DNA of 64,000 nucleotides from the NCBI GenBank assembly GCA_041396965.1, contig JAWKXN010000001.1, positions 1,116,001-1,180,000 on the forward strand, given 5' to 3'. The translations under genes were made by a program, and so were the position numbers. Each line of letters starts with the position of its first letter. Positions within the stretch are counted from its first letter, which is position 1. Positions 29,458-38,052 of the stretch are shown here, piece by piece. The notes below the pieces were generated by a model, which was given only the letters and a program-made list of their open reading frames with translations, had not been told where the DNA came from and made no database searches. Origin of the DNA: Rickettsiales bacterium (lineage in GTDB: Bacteria; Pseudomonadota; Alphaproteobacteria; Rickettsiales; SXRF01).

Positions 29458-30402
29458 ATGAGATACTTATCACCAGTGGTATTGGACAGTTCTTTATATA
29501 AAGAACGTGAGGAAATTATAGCGTTATTTTTAGCTGGGTTATTCTACACACCATTGATTTTGGCATTAAAAAGTATGGGGTATGAGGCTATAGTAAATAG
29601 CAAGGAAGATGCAGTAATAAAAGCAATATTGAGCGGCAGCCTATTTTTAGATGGTAATATTATAACGGGTAAATTTAACTCTAAAATTAGTAAAACATTA
29701 GGGTCGCTTGGTGGTGCTTATGATAGAAAAAGTAAAGGGTGGCTCTTTAATAATTTGCCTTCACAAATTTCTTTTGCGGCAGCGGTGGCAGAGGATAAAA
29801 AAAGAAAAGCAAATAAGATCATCACCAGCATACTAGATGATTATAATATTGACTATTTGGTTGATAATTTACCGCTTGATGACTCTTATCAAAGAACCCT
29901 TAACAAGATAGACGGAAAGGTAGATAAAAGCCTAAATGGTATTGATGTAGCAGTAAAGCTATCCCCCGAAACGAAGCGAGTAATAGCTGATGATTATAAA
30001 CATAACACACAGCTATATATAAATAATTTTGCTAAAGAAAACATAGCGAGTTTACGAGAAGTTATAGAAAAAAACGCTTTTTCTGGGAAAAGAGCCAAGA
30101 ATTTGGAGCGAATAATAGTAGATAATTACTATGTTACTCAAGCTAAGGCGAGGTTTCTTGCGAGGCAGGAAACCAGCCTATTATTAAGTAAATATTCTGA
30201 GATTAGATACAAATCAGCAGGAATCACATCTTATCGCTGGTCAACCAGTCACGACAGCAGAACAAGACCGGATCATGCTGATTTAGATGGAAAGATAATA
30301 AACTTTAACTCACCTCCTATAGTAGACAAAAAAACTGGCAGAAGGGCGCACGCAGGCGAAGATTATGGCTGTAGATGTGTGAAGGTACCAATAATACATT
30401 GA
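29458..30402 (+). CDS. Head morphogenesis protein, Mu F/SPP1 gp7-like
   Basis: The 314-residue minor head protein has the C-terminal signature YRWSTSHDSRTRPDHADLDG, then HAGEDYGCRC, that defines the phage_Mu_F domain. It probably acts in head assembly or early DNA ejection and follows the portal gene as usual. Confidence 0.9.
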   Translation: MRYLSPVVLDSSLYKEREEIIALFLAGLFYTPLILALKSMGYEAIVNSKEDAVIKAILSGSLFLDGNIITGKFNSKISKTLGSLGGAYDRKSKGWLFNNLPSQISFAAAVAEDKKRKANKIITSILDDYNIDYLVDNLPLDDSYQRTLNKIDGKVDKSLNGIDVAVKLSPETKRVIADDYKHNTQLYINNFAKENIASLREVIEKNAFSGKRAKNLERIIVDNYYVTQAKARFLARQETSLLLSKYSEIRYKSAGITSYRWSTSHDSRTRPDHADLDGKIINFNSPPIVDKKTGRRAHAGEDYGCRCVKVPIIH

Positions 30403-30418
30403 TTTGGAATAAATAAAA

Positions 30419-31447
30419 ATGAGTGAACAAGAAAAGCAAAATGCTGGACGCTTCCCAAAACGCTATTTTTGCCGACACATGAAAAGCGGTGTTGTTGGCT
30501 ATGATACTGAGAAAATATATGTGGATGATGACTGTATAAAACGCTCTTGCCCGTCTTTTGAGGGTAAACCAGTATACGTTAAACATCAAAAAGTGGATTT
30601 AGCCAAGCTTCAGGAAAAAGCCGACGGATACGTTATAAAATCTTTTTACAATGAAAAAGACGGGTGGTTCTGGGCTGAGTTCATCATTGTAAGCGATCAA
30701 GGTCATCAGGCTATTGACGATGGATGGAGCGTGTCTAACGCCTATATTCCTTTAGAAAAAAGCGGTGATGGGCAGCACTTGTCAGTTGACTATAAGGAAA
30801 AAATCCTAAGCGCAGAATTCACCCACTTAGCGATTGTCCCAAATCCTCGTTATGAAGAAGCCATAATTATGACACCAGAGCAATTTTCCGCCTATCAAGC
30901 GCAAAAAGAAAGTGAGTTGAGTGAATTAAGAAATAGTAAAACAGAAAAAGGAGATAACATTATGAGTTTACTTGGTAAAGTTTTTAAGAAAGAGCGGGTT
31001 GAGGTAAAAAACTCAATACCTGAAGATGCTAATCTTGATGATTACATCATTCAAATAGAAGGCAAAGAAAAACCTCTGAGCGAAATAATTAATGCCGTGA
31101 AAAAAAATATGGATGATGAGGAGTCAGCCAAAAAGGAAGAAGAAAAAAAAGATAAAGAAGAAACCTTTAACGAAGACACAGAAGTAAGTGTTGGTGATAG
31201 CAAAATGTCGGTTAAAGAGCTGGTTAATAAATATAACGCTATCAGAAGCAAAAAAAACGAGACAGACGATAGTGAAAAAGAAAAATCCGACAAGCAAGAA
31301 GACAAGAAAGACGAAGAAGAAAAATCTAACGCTAAATATGATGAACTTCGTAACGCTCATAAAAATGGAGAAACTTCAACTTTACCGATTCTCCACACAC
31401 AATCACGTGGCTTAGCTCTGGGCAAGCAACGTTATAATTTGAATTAA
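30419..31447 (+). CDS. DUF2213 prohead protease-like and scaffold protein
   Basis: The 342-residue product has an N-terminal DUF2213 domain (about 1-160; VYVKHQKVDLAKL, GWSVSNAYIP, EFTHLAIVPNPRYEEA), related to head maturation proteases. The C-terminal half is Lys/Glu-rich and helical, as in scaffolds. A second start, ATG 30962, in the same frame has an almost ideal ribosome site (AAAGGAG) and would make a 161-residue scaffold alone. Confidence 0.85.
   Translation: MSEQEKQNAGRFPKRYFCRHMKSGVVGYDTEKIYVDDDCIKRSCPSFEGKPVYVKHQKVDLAKLQEKADGYVIKSFYNEKDGWFWAEFIIVSDQGHQAIDDGWSVSNAYIPLEKSGDGQHLSVDYKEKILSAEFTHLAIVPNPRYEEAIIMTPEQFSAYQAQKESELSELRNSKTEKGDNIMSLLGKVFKKERVEVKNSIPEDANLDDYIIQIEGKEKPLSEIINAVKKNMDDEESAKKEEEKKDKEETFNEDTEVSVGDSKMSVKELVNKYNAIRSKKNETDDSEKEKSDKQEDKKDEEEKSNAKYDELRNAHKNGETSTLPILHTQSRGLALGKQRYNLN
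30962..31447 (+). CDS. Nested scaffold protein from an internal start
   Basis: ATG 30962 is in frame with the DUF2213 gene (codon 182) and follows AAAGGAGATAAC, a better ribosome site than that of the parent gene. The product is highly charged and begins MSLLGKVFKKERVEVKN. This mirrors lambda Nu3 inside gene C. Independent translation is inferred. Confidence 0.6.
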   Translation: MSLLGKVFKKERVEVKNSIPEDANLDDYIIQIEGKEKPLSEIINAVKKNMDDEESAKKEEEKKDKEETFNEDTEVSVGDSKMSVKELVNKYNAIRSKKNETDDSEKEKSDKQEDKKDEEEKSNAKYDELRNAHKNGETSTLPILHTQSRGLALGKQRYNLN

Positions 31448-31468
31448 ACAAAATAAGGAGAATATAAG

Positions 31469-32338
31469 ATGGTTCAGTCAATCAACCAGTTTAAGCAAGG
31501 AATGGAGCAAGGTGTCGTTACTTTGCTTGGAGGAGCTTCTAACGTAATAGCTGGCAGGGTATCAGTAAATCAAGCAACGCCTTTAGTGGCAGGTCAACCT
31601 GTTATGCTGGAAGATAGTGCCGGAGGAGTTCCTAGCTTTGTCGCTCTTTCTGGAAACTCTGACGTGCCTTTCGGGTTTGTCGTAAAGAATACCAAAGATG
31701 GCAATTATAAAACCGGAGCGGCTGTAGAAATAGCGATAAGCGGCACTTTTATGTATATGACATCTGGCGCGGCGATAGCGCGTGGAGCAAAAATAGAGGT
31801 CGTATCCTCTGCTAATAAAGTCATAACCAACGCTGGTAGCAACCCAGTTTCTGGATATTGCTTTGATAAAGCGACTGGTTCTGACCAGATAGTTCGTGTT
31901 CTGATTATAGCGCAATCCTATCAAACATCAGAAAATATATCAGATATTTCTGGTCTACAAACCGCTCTTGATGAAAGCCTTAAGACGGCTAGGGTTACCG
32001 CTACTTTGGCTGAAATCAATGCTGGAAAGGAAATTGTACCAGCTAAAGCCGGTAAAAAAATACGAGTAGTTGATTACACCGCTAGAGTCGTTGGAACATT
32101 CGCAGATAATACCAGCGTTGATTTAAGGTCAGGAACTTCAAGCACTAAAGTAACTGTCTTAGGAGTGGCTGGATTGGGTGATGGAAATATTCTGCAACCA
32201 TCATCGGCGAATACAAATCTTGGGCTAGGGTTTGCCGCTGATTTAGAAAGCGGGGAAAACTTGAAAGCGTTAAATATTGGTTCTGCAGCAACTGGAGGTA
32301 CCAGCATAACATTCACCGTAACATATGCTTACGTTTAA
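31469..32338 (+). CDS. Capsid decoration/cement protein
   Basis: The 289-residue protein follows the scaffold and precedes the capsid gene. Residues 1-150 (NVIAGRVSVNQATPLVAGQP, FGFVVKNTKDGNYKTGAAVE, GTFMYMTSGAAIARGAKIEV) resemble DUF2190-like cement proteins. Residues 170-289 form a second beta-rich domain (VTATLAEINAGKEIVPAKAG...). It probably stabilises the capsid surface. Confidence 0.75.
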   Translation: MVQSINQFKQGMEQGVVTLLGGASNVIAGRVSVNQATPLVAGQPVMLEDSAGGVPSFVALSGNSDVPFGFVVKNTKDGNYKTGAAVEIAISGTFMYMTSGAAIARGAKIEVVSSANKVITNAGSNPVSGYCFDKATGSDQIVRVLIIAQSYQTSENISDISGLQTALDESLKTARVTATLAEINAGKEIVPAKAGKKIRVVDYTARVVGTFADNTSVDLRSGTSSTKVTVLGVAGLGDGNILQPSSANTNLGLGFAADLESGENLKALNIGSAATGGTSITFTVTYAYV

Positions 32339-32358
32339 TTTTTTGAAAGGAACAAAAA

Positions 32359-33402
32359 ATGCAAAGATTTGAAATTTATAATGATAAAGGTGAGCAGATA
32401 AAGCTTACAGGTCAAGAACAAGCGAGAGCTAATTATTTAGAACGAGAAATTAGAAATAACAACGGTGGGTTAGAAGTTGATGTAACAACAATGACCGCTA
32501 TTTCTAAAAGTATAGTTGAGCAGAAGTTTTTTACGTTAAACATAGCCGATTATATTCCTATAGAGGTCGGTAATGGGGCGTTTTCATCAAAAATAACCAC
32601 TTATCGCAGTTTTGATTTAGGGGCTGGATTTTCTCAAGGACTTATTAATAGTGCTACAAAAAATACACGCTTGCAAAATGCTGACGTTGAATTTGACTCT
32701 GTTGATGTAGCTGTTAAAAATTGGGCAGCATCCATAGATTGGAATATATTTGAGTTAAGCCAAGCTTCACGCGCTAATAACCTAGTGAATTTAATTACCG
32801 CAAAAGAAAAAGCGCGCAAGAGAATGTGGGATTTGGGTATACAAGAGCTGGCTTTTGTTGGTTTACCTGAATATTCCGACGTAAAAGGACTACTTACTCA
32901 AGCTGAAGTTACCGCAAACACTTCACTTATAACCAAATATATTAGTGCAATGTCTGACTCGGAATACCAAACCTTTGTGGCAAGTATCATAGGTGCTTAT
33001 AGGACTGTTTCTGAGCATACCTCTATGCCAAATCGCCTATATATTCCTGAGGAGGATTATAATGGGCTGGTAACACCGGTAAATACTAACTTCGCTATTG
33101 TAAGCAAGCTTGAGTATCTTGAAAAAGCGTTAAAGGCTGTAACTATGAAGCCGGATTTCAAGATACTACCACTAGCTTATGCTATGAAAGCTAATAACTC
33201 TAGTATTTCAGGTCTTAATAAAAATAGGTATGTTTTAATGAATTATGATCCTGAGACTATAAAAATGAATATTCCCGTTGATTACACCAATACCGCGCAA
33301 AATACAGTTAATGGCTTCCATTTTGAGAATGTTGGCTATGGTCAGTTTACTGGTGTTCAGGCTTATCGTCCTAAAGAGATTCTTTATTTTGATTTTGCAT
33401 AA
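32359..33402 (+). CDS. Major capsid protein, DUF2184 family
   Basis: The 347-residue protein contains the DUF2184 pattern: DYIPIEVGNGAFSSKITTYR, VKNWAASIDWNIFELSQA, LGIQELAFVGLPEYSDVKGL and an end LYFDFA. It has an HK97-type fold by family knowledge. GAAAGGA precedes ATG 32359. Position after scaffold and decoration genes agrees. Confidence 0.9.
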   Translation: MQRFEIYNDKGEQIKLTGQEQARANYLEREIRNNNGGLEVDVTTMTAISKSIVEQKFFTLNIADYIPIEVGNGAFSSKITTYRSFDLGAGFSQGLINSATKNTRLQNADVEFDSVDVAVKNWAASIDWNIFELSQASRANNLVNLITAKEKARKRMWDLGIQELAFVGLPEYSDVKGLLTQAEVTANTSLITKYISAMSDSEYQTFVASIIGAYRTVSEHTSMPNRLYIPEEDYNGLVTPVNTNFAIVSKLEYLEKALKAVTMKPDFKILPLAYAMKANNSSISGLNKNRYVLMNYDPETIKMNIPVDYTNTAQNTVNGFHFENVGYGQFTGVQAYRPKEILYFDFA

Positions 33403-33416
33403 GAAAGGAATATAAA

Positions 33417-33734
33417 ATGACCGTTAAAGTACAAAACAAAGGTGGACGTAATATCGTTCACAAAGAAGGTGTGCTAAAAACCGGAGCTTTTGCTATATTA
33501 TCAGATGAGCTAGCGGAAAAGCTTATTTCTTTATACCCTGATGAAGTTGTTTCACTTGAGACTATTTTTAAGGAATTTGAAGAAAAATCCGAAGCCGATG
33601 AAAATCAGGAAAAAACCTTAGATAGCCTTTCTATAAATGAGCTTCGCGAAAAAGCCAAAGAATTGGGCATAAAAGTGCCTCACGGCTCAAAAGCCCATGA
33701 TATAGTGAAGCTTATAGAAACAAAGCATAAATAA
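33417..33734 (+). CDS. Small head protein with SAP/Rho-N-like C-terminus
   Basis: The 105-residue protein has a beta-rich start (VKVQNKGGRNIVHKEGVLKT) and ends LSINELREKAKELGIKVPHG then SKAHDIVKLIETK, a SAP/HeH-like helix-extension-helix. Such proteins between capsid and connector genes are common, with uncertain role. Confidence 0.75.
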   Translation: MTVKVQNKGGRNIVHKEGVLKTGAFAILSDELAEKLISLYPDEVVSLETIFKEFEEKSEADENQEKTLDSLSINELREKAKELGIKVPHGSKAHDIVKLIETKHK

Positions 33735-33739
33735 TAGCC

Positions 33740-34171
33740 ATGTACCCACATGATATAGGGGTGTCTGATTTTAAGGCGAGGTTTGATCGTGATTTTGAGT
33801 ATGGCGACACTATTTCTTTAGTGAAAGATAGCGATATAGAAAGAGCGCTTGACGAAGCTCTGTTGTTTTTTAATAAAAGCCTATATCAGAGTGAAAATGC
33901 CATTAAGTCCGCTTTTTTATATTTAGCGGCGCATATTCTTGTTATTAATTTGCGAAACGCTAGCAATAGTCTTGAAGAAAGTGCATCTTTTCCAGTATCA
34001 TCCCATAGCGCTGGAAGTGTTAGTGAGTCATTTTCTATACCGCAGAAGTACATAAATGATCCGATACTTTCTGGTTACACGCAGACTAACTATGGTATGA
34101 AATTCTTGGCTATTACTCTGCCAGCATTAACAGGGAATGTGGCAGCCATTTCAGGAGGAACCCAACCTTAA
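33740..34171 (+). CDS. Head-tail connector, DUF4054 family
   Basis: The 143-residue protein matches DUF4054: SDFKARFDRDFEYGDTI, ALDEALLFFNKSLY, KSAFLYLAAHILVINL and YGMKFL near the end. These proteins form the adaptor ring under the portal. Confidence 0.85.
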   Translation: MYPHDIGVSDFKARFDRDFEYGDTISLVKDSDIERALDEALLFFNKSLYQSENAIKSAFLYLAAHILVINLRNASNSLEESASFPVSSHSAGSVSESFSIPQKYINDPILSGYTQTNYGMKFLAITLPALTGNVAAISGGTQP

Positions 34172-34172
34172 T

Positions 34173-34637
34173 ATGTCAGCTAGCTACAAAGCAGATTTTT
34201 CAGGTATCAACTTAATAAAGAAACGCCTAAAAGAAAATTATAGTGTAAGGGTTGGCGTTCTTGGTGATAAAAATCAGAGGGATGGCGAGTTAAGTAACTC
34301 TGATATAGGATTAAAACATGAATTAGGTGTGCCGGATGAAAACATACCTCGCCGTTCATTTTTAAGAGATCCGCTTACTAAGAATAAAAAACAACTTATA
34401 AAAACATTTGAAAGCGATCTGGCTAAGGAAGCCATTGAAAACTTTGACTTCAAATTACTGTACAAACTGATTGGAATTCAGGCGGAAGCAATAATACAAG
34501 AGGCTTTTGCAACCAGAGGCTTCGGAGAGTGGCTACCTAACTCACCACTTACAGTTAAATTAAAGGGTTCAGATAGTCCGCTAATTGATACTGCAGAACT
34601 GAGGAAAAGTATAAGTTCAGAAGTAGTAAGCAAATGA
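34173..34637 (+). CDS. Virion morphogenesis/neck protein (HK97 gp10-like)
   Basis: The start is ATG 34173; an earlier in-frame ATG overlaps the connector gene. The 154-residue product has VRVGVLGDK, NIPRRSFLRDP and LIDTAELRKSI, typical of gp10-like tail completion proteins. Its stop overlaps the next ATG. Confidence 0.78.
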   Translation: MSASYKADFSGINLIKKRLKENYSVRVGVLGDKNQRDGELSNSDIGLKHELGVPDENIPRRSFLRDPLTKNKKQLIKTFESDLAKEAIENFDFKLLYKLIGIQAEAIIQEAFATRGFGEWLPNSPLTVKLKGSDSPLIDTAELRKSISSEVVSK

Positions 34638-35017
34638 ATTATATGAATAAAATTAATAAAATGCCTAAAATGAATAGAACGTTTGGCAAATGGATGTTAC
34701 CAGTCACCCTTAATATAATCACTCAAAATATAGAAGATGGACTAGTTGTAGAGAGGGTTAGGAAAATAGATTTCAAAGGAATGATTCAACCATTAAGTGC
34801 GGAAAAGATGGAATCTAAGCCTGAAGGCTGGCGTTCTTGGCAGTGGCTACAAATTCATGCTGTCGCAGGAATCCTCAATTTAAGCACCAATGATATTATA
34901 GACTATGATGGTATAAAGTATAAAATAATGAGCGTTTACGACTATAGTCTAAACGGTTTTATAGAATATCATTGTGTGAGGGATTATGAACAGATTAGTG
35001 GAGCAACTTGTAGTTGA
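34634..35017 (+). CDS. Head-tail joining/neck protein
   Basis: The 127-residue protein (LVVERVRKIDFKGMIQPLSA, GWRSWQWLQIHA, DYDGIKYKIMSVYDYS) resembles head-closure proteins that cap the connector. It is in the right position after gp10-like and before the tail terminator, with overlaps on both sides. Confidence 0.7.
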   Translation: MNYMNKINKMPKMNRTFGKWMLPVTLNIITQNIEDGLVVERVRKIDFKGMIQPLSAEKMESKPEGWRSWQWLQIHAVAGILNLSTNDIIDYDGIKYKIMSVYDYSLNGFIEYHCVRDYEQISGATCS

Positions 35018-35564
35018 GATTTTAAGAAAACAACTTAATTTGGATGAAAATAGAGTCATAATAGGATTGCTAAACAAAAAAGCGCCTAGAGACGACAAAA
35101 TGTATATAACCGTAAGCTCAGTCAGCGACATGGTTTATGGTAGTACTAATAAGATAATTGAAAAAGTAAAAATTGAAGATGGAACTATACAGTATTTTGA
35201 AAGACAAGAGACATCCAATGAAGAGCTTGTACAGATTGATGTCATGTCTTATTCCAAAGATGCTTTGCTTAGGCACAAGGAAGTGGTCACTGCTGTAAAT
35301 TCGGTGTACTCCAAACAATTGCAGGAAAAATATAACTTTACTTTAGCAAAAGTATTCAATGCTATTAACGCCTCTCATTTAGAAGGCAGCGGCAAGCTTA
35401 CGCGAATAGTTTACACATTAAAAGCTCTTACTTTTTTTAGAAAAGACATAGAACTTAATCCCAGTGATTCTTTTAACGAGTTTACTATAGGCGTTGATAA
35501 CGCCGAAACTATTGAGACAGACAAAAGACTTATAGAACTTAAATTTTCTGGAGAGGAAACATGA
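34986..35564 (+). CDS. Tail terminator/neck protein (gp12-like)
   Basis: The 192-residue protein (EEDLVQIDVMSYSKDA-like segment, KLTRIVYTLKALTFFRKD) resembles neck terminator proteins placed before DUF3383 sheaths. It overlaps the previous gene by 32 bp. The exact family is inferred from order and general fold pattern. Confidence 0.68.
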   Translation: MNRLVEQLVVEILRKQLNLDENRVIIGLLNKKAPRDDKMYITVSSVSDMVYGSTNKIIEKVKIEDGTIQYFERQETSNEELVQIDVMSYSKDALLRHKEVVTAVNSVYSKQLQEKYNFTLAKVFNAINASHLEGSGKLTRIVYTLKALTFFRKDIELNPSDSFNEFTIGVDNAETIETDKRLIELKFSGEET

Positions 35565-37030
35565 GCCAAATAGATATTAGCAACATAATTAATGTTAGTA
35601 TAACTAACACTCCTCAGGGCGTAGGGGTTCGTAATGTAAATAATTTACTTTTGCTTACTAATGAAAAGCCAAACAATTATGATGTCTATCGTAGTTATGT
35701 ATCAGCTTCTGCCGTAGCTGAAGATTATGGTACCGATTCACTTACCACGAAAATGGCAACGGCTATTTTTGCTCAAACTCCTAATATATTAACTGGAAAA
35801 GGAAGACTTAATATAACCCCGATGAAATCTGCGGTAAGCGCGACATCAGGAAAATCCACTACAGTGAATTTAACCAGTGAATTATCGGCTATTACAGCCG
35901 TTGGTGATGGAGATTTGAGAGTTACCATAAATAGTGTAATTAATGATCTTGCAAACTTAGATTTCACAGGTGCAACTACTTTGGAAGATGTGGCGGCTGT
36001 CATGGGTAGCAGGCTCATAGATGCTGAAGTAAAAGCGCTTAACAATACATTAATATTTACCAGCAAGAAAGTTGGTAGCTCATCAGCGGTAACTATATCA
36101 GCTCTTAGCGGTGGTTCTGGTACTGATTTGGCAGGAGCAAGTTACTTTGATTCGGCAAACGCTACTGAAACGGTAGGGAGTAATAGTAGCGGTGAATCGG
36201 TATTAGAAGCCATAACTAGGATAGATGGCGGCGTGCCTTTTACTGGTGTAATGACTAGTTTGGATTTAGAAGACGCTGCTATCTCAACCATTGCCGCATT
36301 TATTCAAGCCAGAGACAATCTCTTTCTACATCACGCGGCATCAACTCAAGATATAGCGGGAATAGTAAAAACTATAAAAGACGCATCACAAAAGAAAACA
36401 AGGCTATTACTTTATACTAAATCTATAGCAGACGCTAATATTATGAAAGCCGCTTACGCGGGCAGAGCTTTCAGCGTTAATATGGATGGTTCTCAATTAG
36501 CGCAAACCATGCACTTAAAAAGCCTGTCTAACATAACTCCTGATACAGGTATAAGCCAGACTCTGTATGATTTAGCAAAAACTAATGGTTGCGACATTTA
36601 TGTTGATTATGGAGTTCCAGCCATTTGCTCAACAGGTGGCAACGACTATTTTGATAACCAATACAGCAATCTTGCTATCAAATTCGCCCTTACTACCGCT
36701 GGATTTAATTTTTTAAGACAAACTAATACTAAAGTACCTCAAACAGAAGAGGGTATGAACGGACTTAAATCAGCCTATAGTGTGGTATGTGAACAATTCG
36801 TAAAAAACGGATTTATAGCTGGCGGGTCGTGGACTAGCTCAGAAACTTTTGGTGATCCGGAGATATTCAAAGAAAACATTTTAAGAAAAGGCTTTTATGT
36901 ATATAGCCTACCTATAACCCAGCAAAACTCTACGGAAAGGGAAGCAAGAAAAGCTCCACTTGTACAAATAGCGCTAAAAAGATCTGGGGCAATTCATGAG
37001 TCAGACGTAATAGCTATAATTAATCCATAA
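35561..37030 (+). CDS. Contractile tail sheath-like protein, DUF3383
   Basis: The 489-residue protein begins with a short beta region (INVSITNTPQGVGVRNVNNL), has a Thr/Ser-rich inserted domain (about 90-220) and a C-terminal half typical of DUF3383 (YDLAKTNGCDIYVDYG, GNDYFDNQYSNLAIKF). DUF3383 proteins are the sheath subunits of small myoviruses such as cyanophage Pam3. Confidence 0.88.
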   Translation: MSQIDISNIINVSITNTPQGVGVRNVNNLLLLTNEKPNNYDVYRSYVSASAVAEDYGTDSLTTKMATAIFAQTPNILTGKGRLNITPMKSAVSATSGKSTTVNLTSELSAITAVGDGDLRVTINSVINDLANLDFTGATTLEDVAAVMGSRLIDAEVKALNNTLIFTSKKVGSSSAVTISALSGGSGTDLAGASYFDSANATETVGSNSSGESVLEAITRIDGGVPFTGVMTSLDLEDAAISTIAAFIQARDNLFLHHAASTQDIAGIVKTIKDASQKKTRLLLYTKSIADANIMKAAYAGRAFSVNMDGSQLAQTMHLKSLSNITPDTGISQTLYDLAKTNGCDIYVDYGVPAICSTGGNDYFDNQYSNLAIKFALTTAGFNFLRQTNTKVPQTEEGMNGLKSAYSVVCEQFVKNGFIAGGSWTSSETFGDPEIFKENILRKGFYVYSLPITQQNSTEREARKAPLVQIALKRSGAIHESDVIAIINP

Positions 37031-37044
37031 TAAAGAGGTAAATC

Positions 37045-37500
37045 ATGAACATATACACCATAACTGGAAGTGATACGCTTACCATTTGGGGTCGTACTTT
37101 TGTAGATTTTGCAGATGGCGATAATTCAACGATCGTATTTCAGAATGATTTAGTGAAAATTAAAACTGGAAAAAATAAAAACACTATATTCTCAAGGGAC
37201 GAATCCGGCAATAATTGTGAGGTGACTTTAAGAATATTAAGAGGTTCAGCAGATGACCGCTTTTTGCAAGGTAAGCTTAGTCAGATATTGGGAGATTTTC
37301 CATCAACTGAGCTAGGGGAAGGTCAATTAGTTAAACGTTTAGGTGATGGTCTAGGTAATGTTATTAGTGATGTGGTTACACTACAAGGTGGGGTTATAGC
37401 TCGTAATGTTGATACAAAAGACAATTCAGAAGGTGACTACACACAAGGCATAAGCATTTATAAGATATTCTTTGCTTCAGGTAAACGCTCTATTCAGTAA
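37045..37500 (+). CDS. Tail tube protein
   Basis: The 151-residue protein (LTIWGRTFVDFADGDNSTIV, CEVTLRILRGSADDRFLQ) matches the beta-barrel tube subunits encoded just after DUF3383 sheaths. It assembles into the inner tube of the contractile tail. Confidence 0.82.
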   Translation: MNIYTITGSDTLTIWGRTFVDFADGDNSTIVFQNDLVKIKTGKNKNTIFSRDESGNNCEVTLRILRGSADDRFLQGKLSQILGDFPSTELGEGQLVKRLGDGLGNVISDVVTLQGGVIARNVDTKDNSEGDYTQGISIYKIFFASGKRSIQ

Positions 37501-37510
37501 GAGGTAGATT

Positions 37511-37888
37511 ATGGACTTAAAAATAAACATAGCTTCTTTTGAGGAAGGTTGGAATTTGCAACGAGCAGTTCTAAGCGCTGTAAAGAAAGAAGGATTTAAT
37601 ATAAATGAGATGCAAGGAGAGGATGCCCTGCAGAAGCTTATAGATATAGTCTTGACTATAAACTGCGATATAGAGGTAAATGAGGCTTTGTGGATTTGTT
37701 TGCGGCGTTGCACTTACAATGGAGAAAAAATCACTAAAGATAAATTTGAAGACGCGGAATCCAGAAAGGATTATATGATGGTGGCTTTCAAGTGTCTGGA
37801 GATGAATTTGGAGCCTTTTACAGACGGGTTGCTTTCAGTGTTCAAAGCCCTTTCCGGCAACCCGCAAATTATCCAAAAACTACAATAG
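37511..37888 (+). CDS. Tail assembly chaperone, upstream frame
   Basis: The 125-residue helical protein precedes the tape-measure gene and has the size and acidic helical nature of tail chaperone gpG-type proteins. A second frame overlaps its last 97 bp in the -1 register, suggesting a frameshifted longer product. Confidence 0.72.
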   Translation: MDLKINIASFEEGWNLQRAVLSAVKKEGFNINEMQGEDALQKLIDIVLTINCDIEVNEALWICLRRCTYNGEKITKDKFEDAESRKDYMMVAFKCLEMNLEPFTDGLLSVFKALSGNPQIIQKLQ

Positions 37889-38052
37889 AAAACGATATAT
37901 CTTTCTGGGCAATAAAACTCGCTAAGGCTGGGTATTATTCTGGAAACCCTGATAAAGTCCGTTGCGCGCCACTTACAACCGTACTTGATATTATATCCTA
38001 CGAGAAATTTGAAGAAGATTATTACAACAGTTATACCGAGTTAAATAAATGA
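37792..38052 (+). CDS. Tail assembly chaperone, -1 frame extension
   Basis: This frame (from GTG 37792; core SFWAIKLAKAGYYSGNPDKV) ends as ATGA over the tape-measure start. It could be read by -1 frameshifting from the previous gene. The best slip point is the A5 run within codons CAA AAA near 37880, which is not a classic heptamer. Separate initiation at 37792 is the alternative. Confidence 0.6.
   Translation: MSGDEFGAFYRRVAFSVQSPFRQPANYPKTTIENDISFWAIKLAKAGYYSGNPDKVRCAPLTTVLDIISYEKFEEDYYNSYTELNK

Noticed and set aside
31051..31360. Minus-strand hydrophobic Ser/Phe-rich frames opposite the scaffold
   Set aside because: These arise from the complementary strand of a Lys/Glu-rich coding region.
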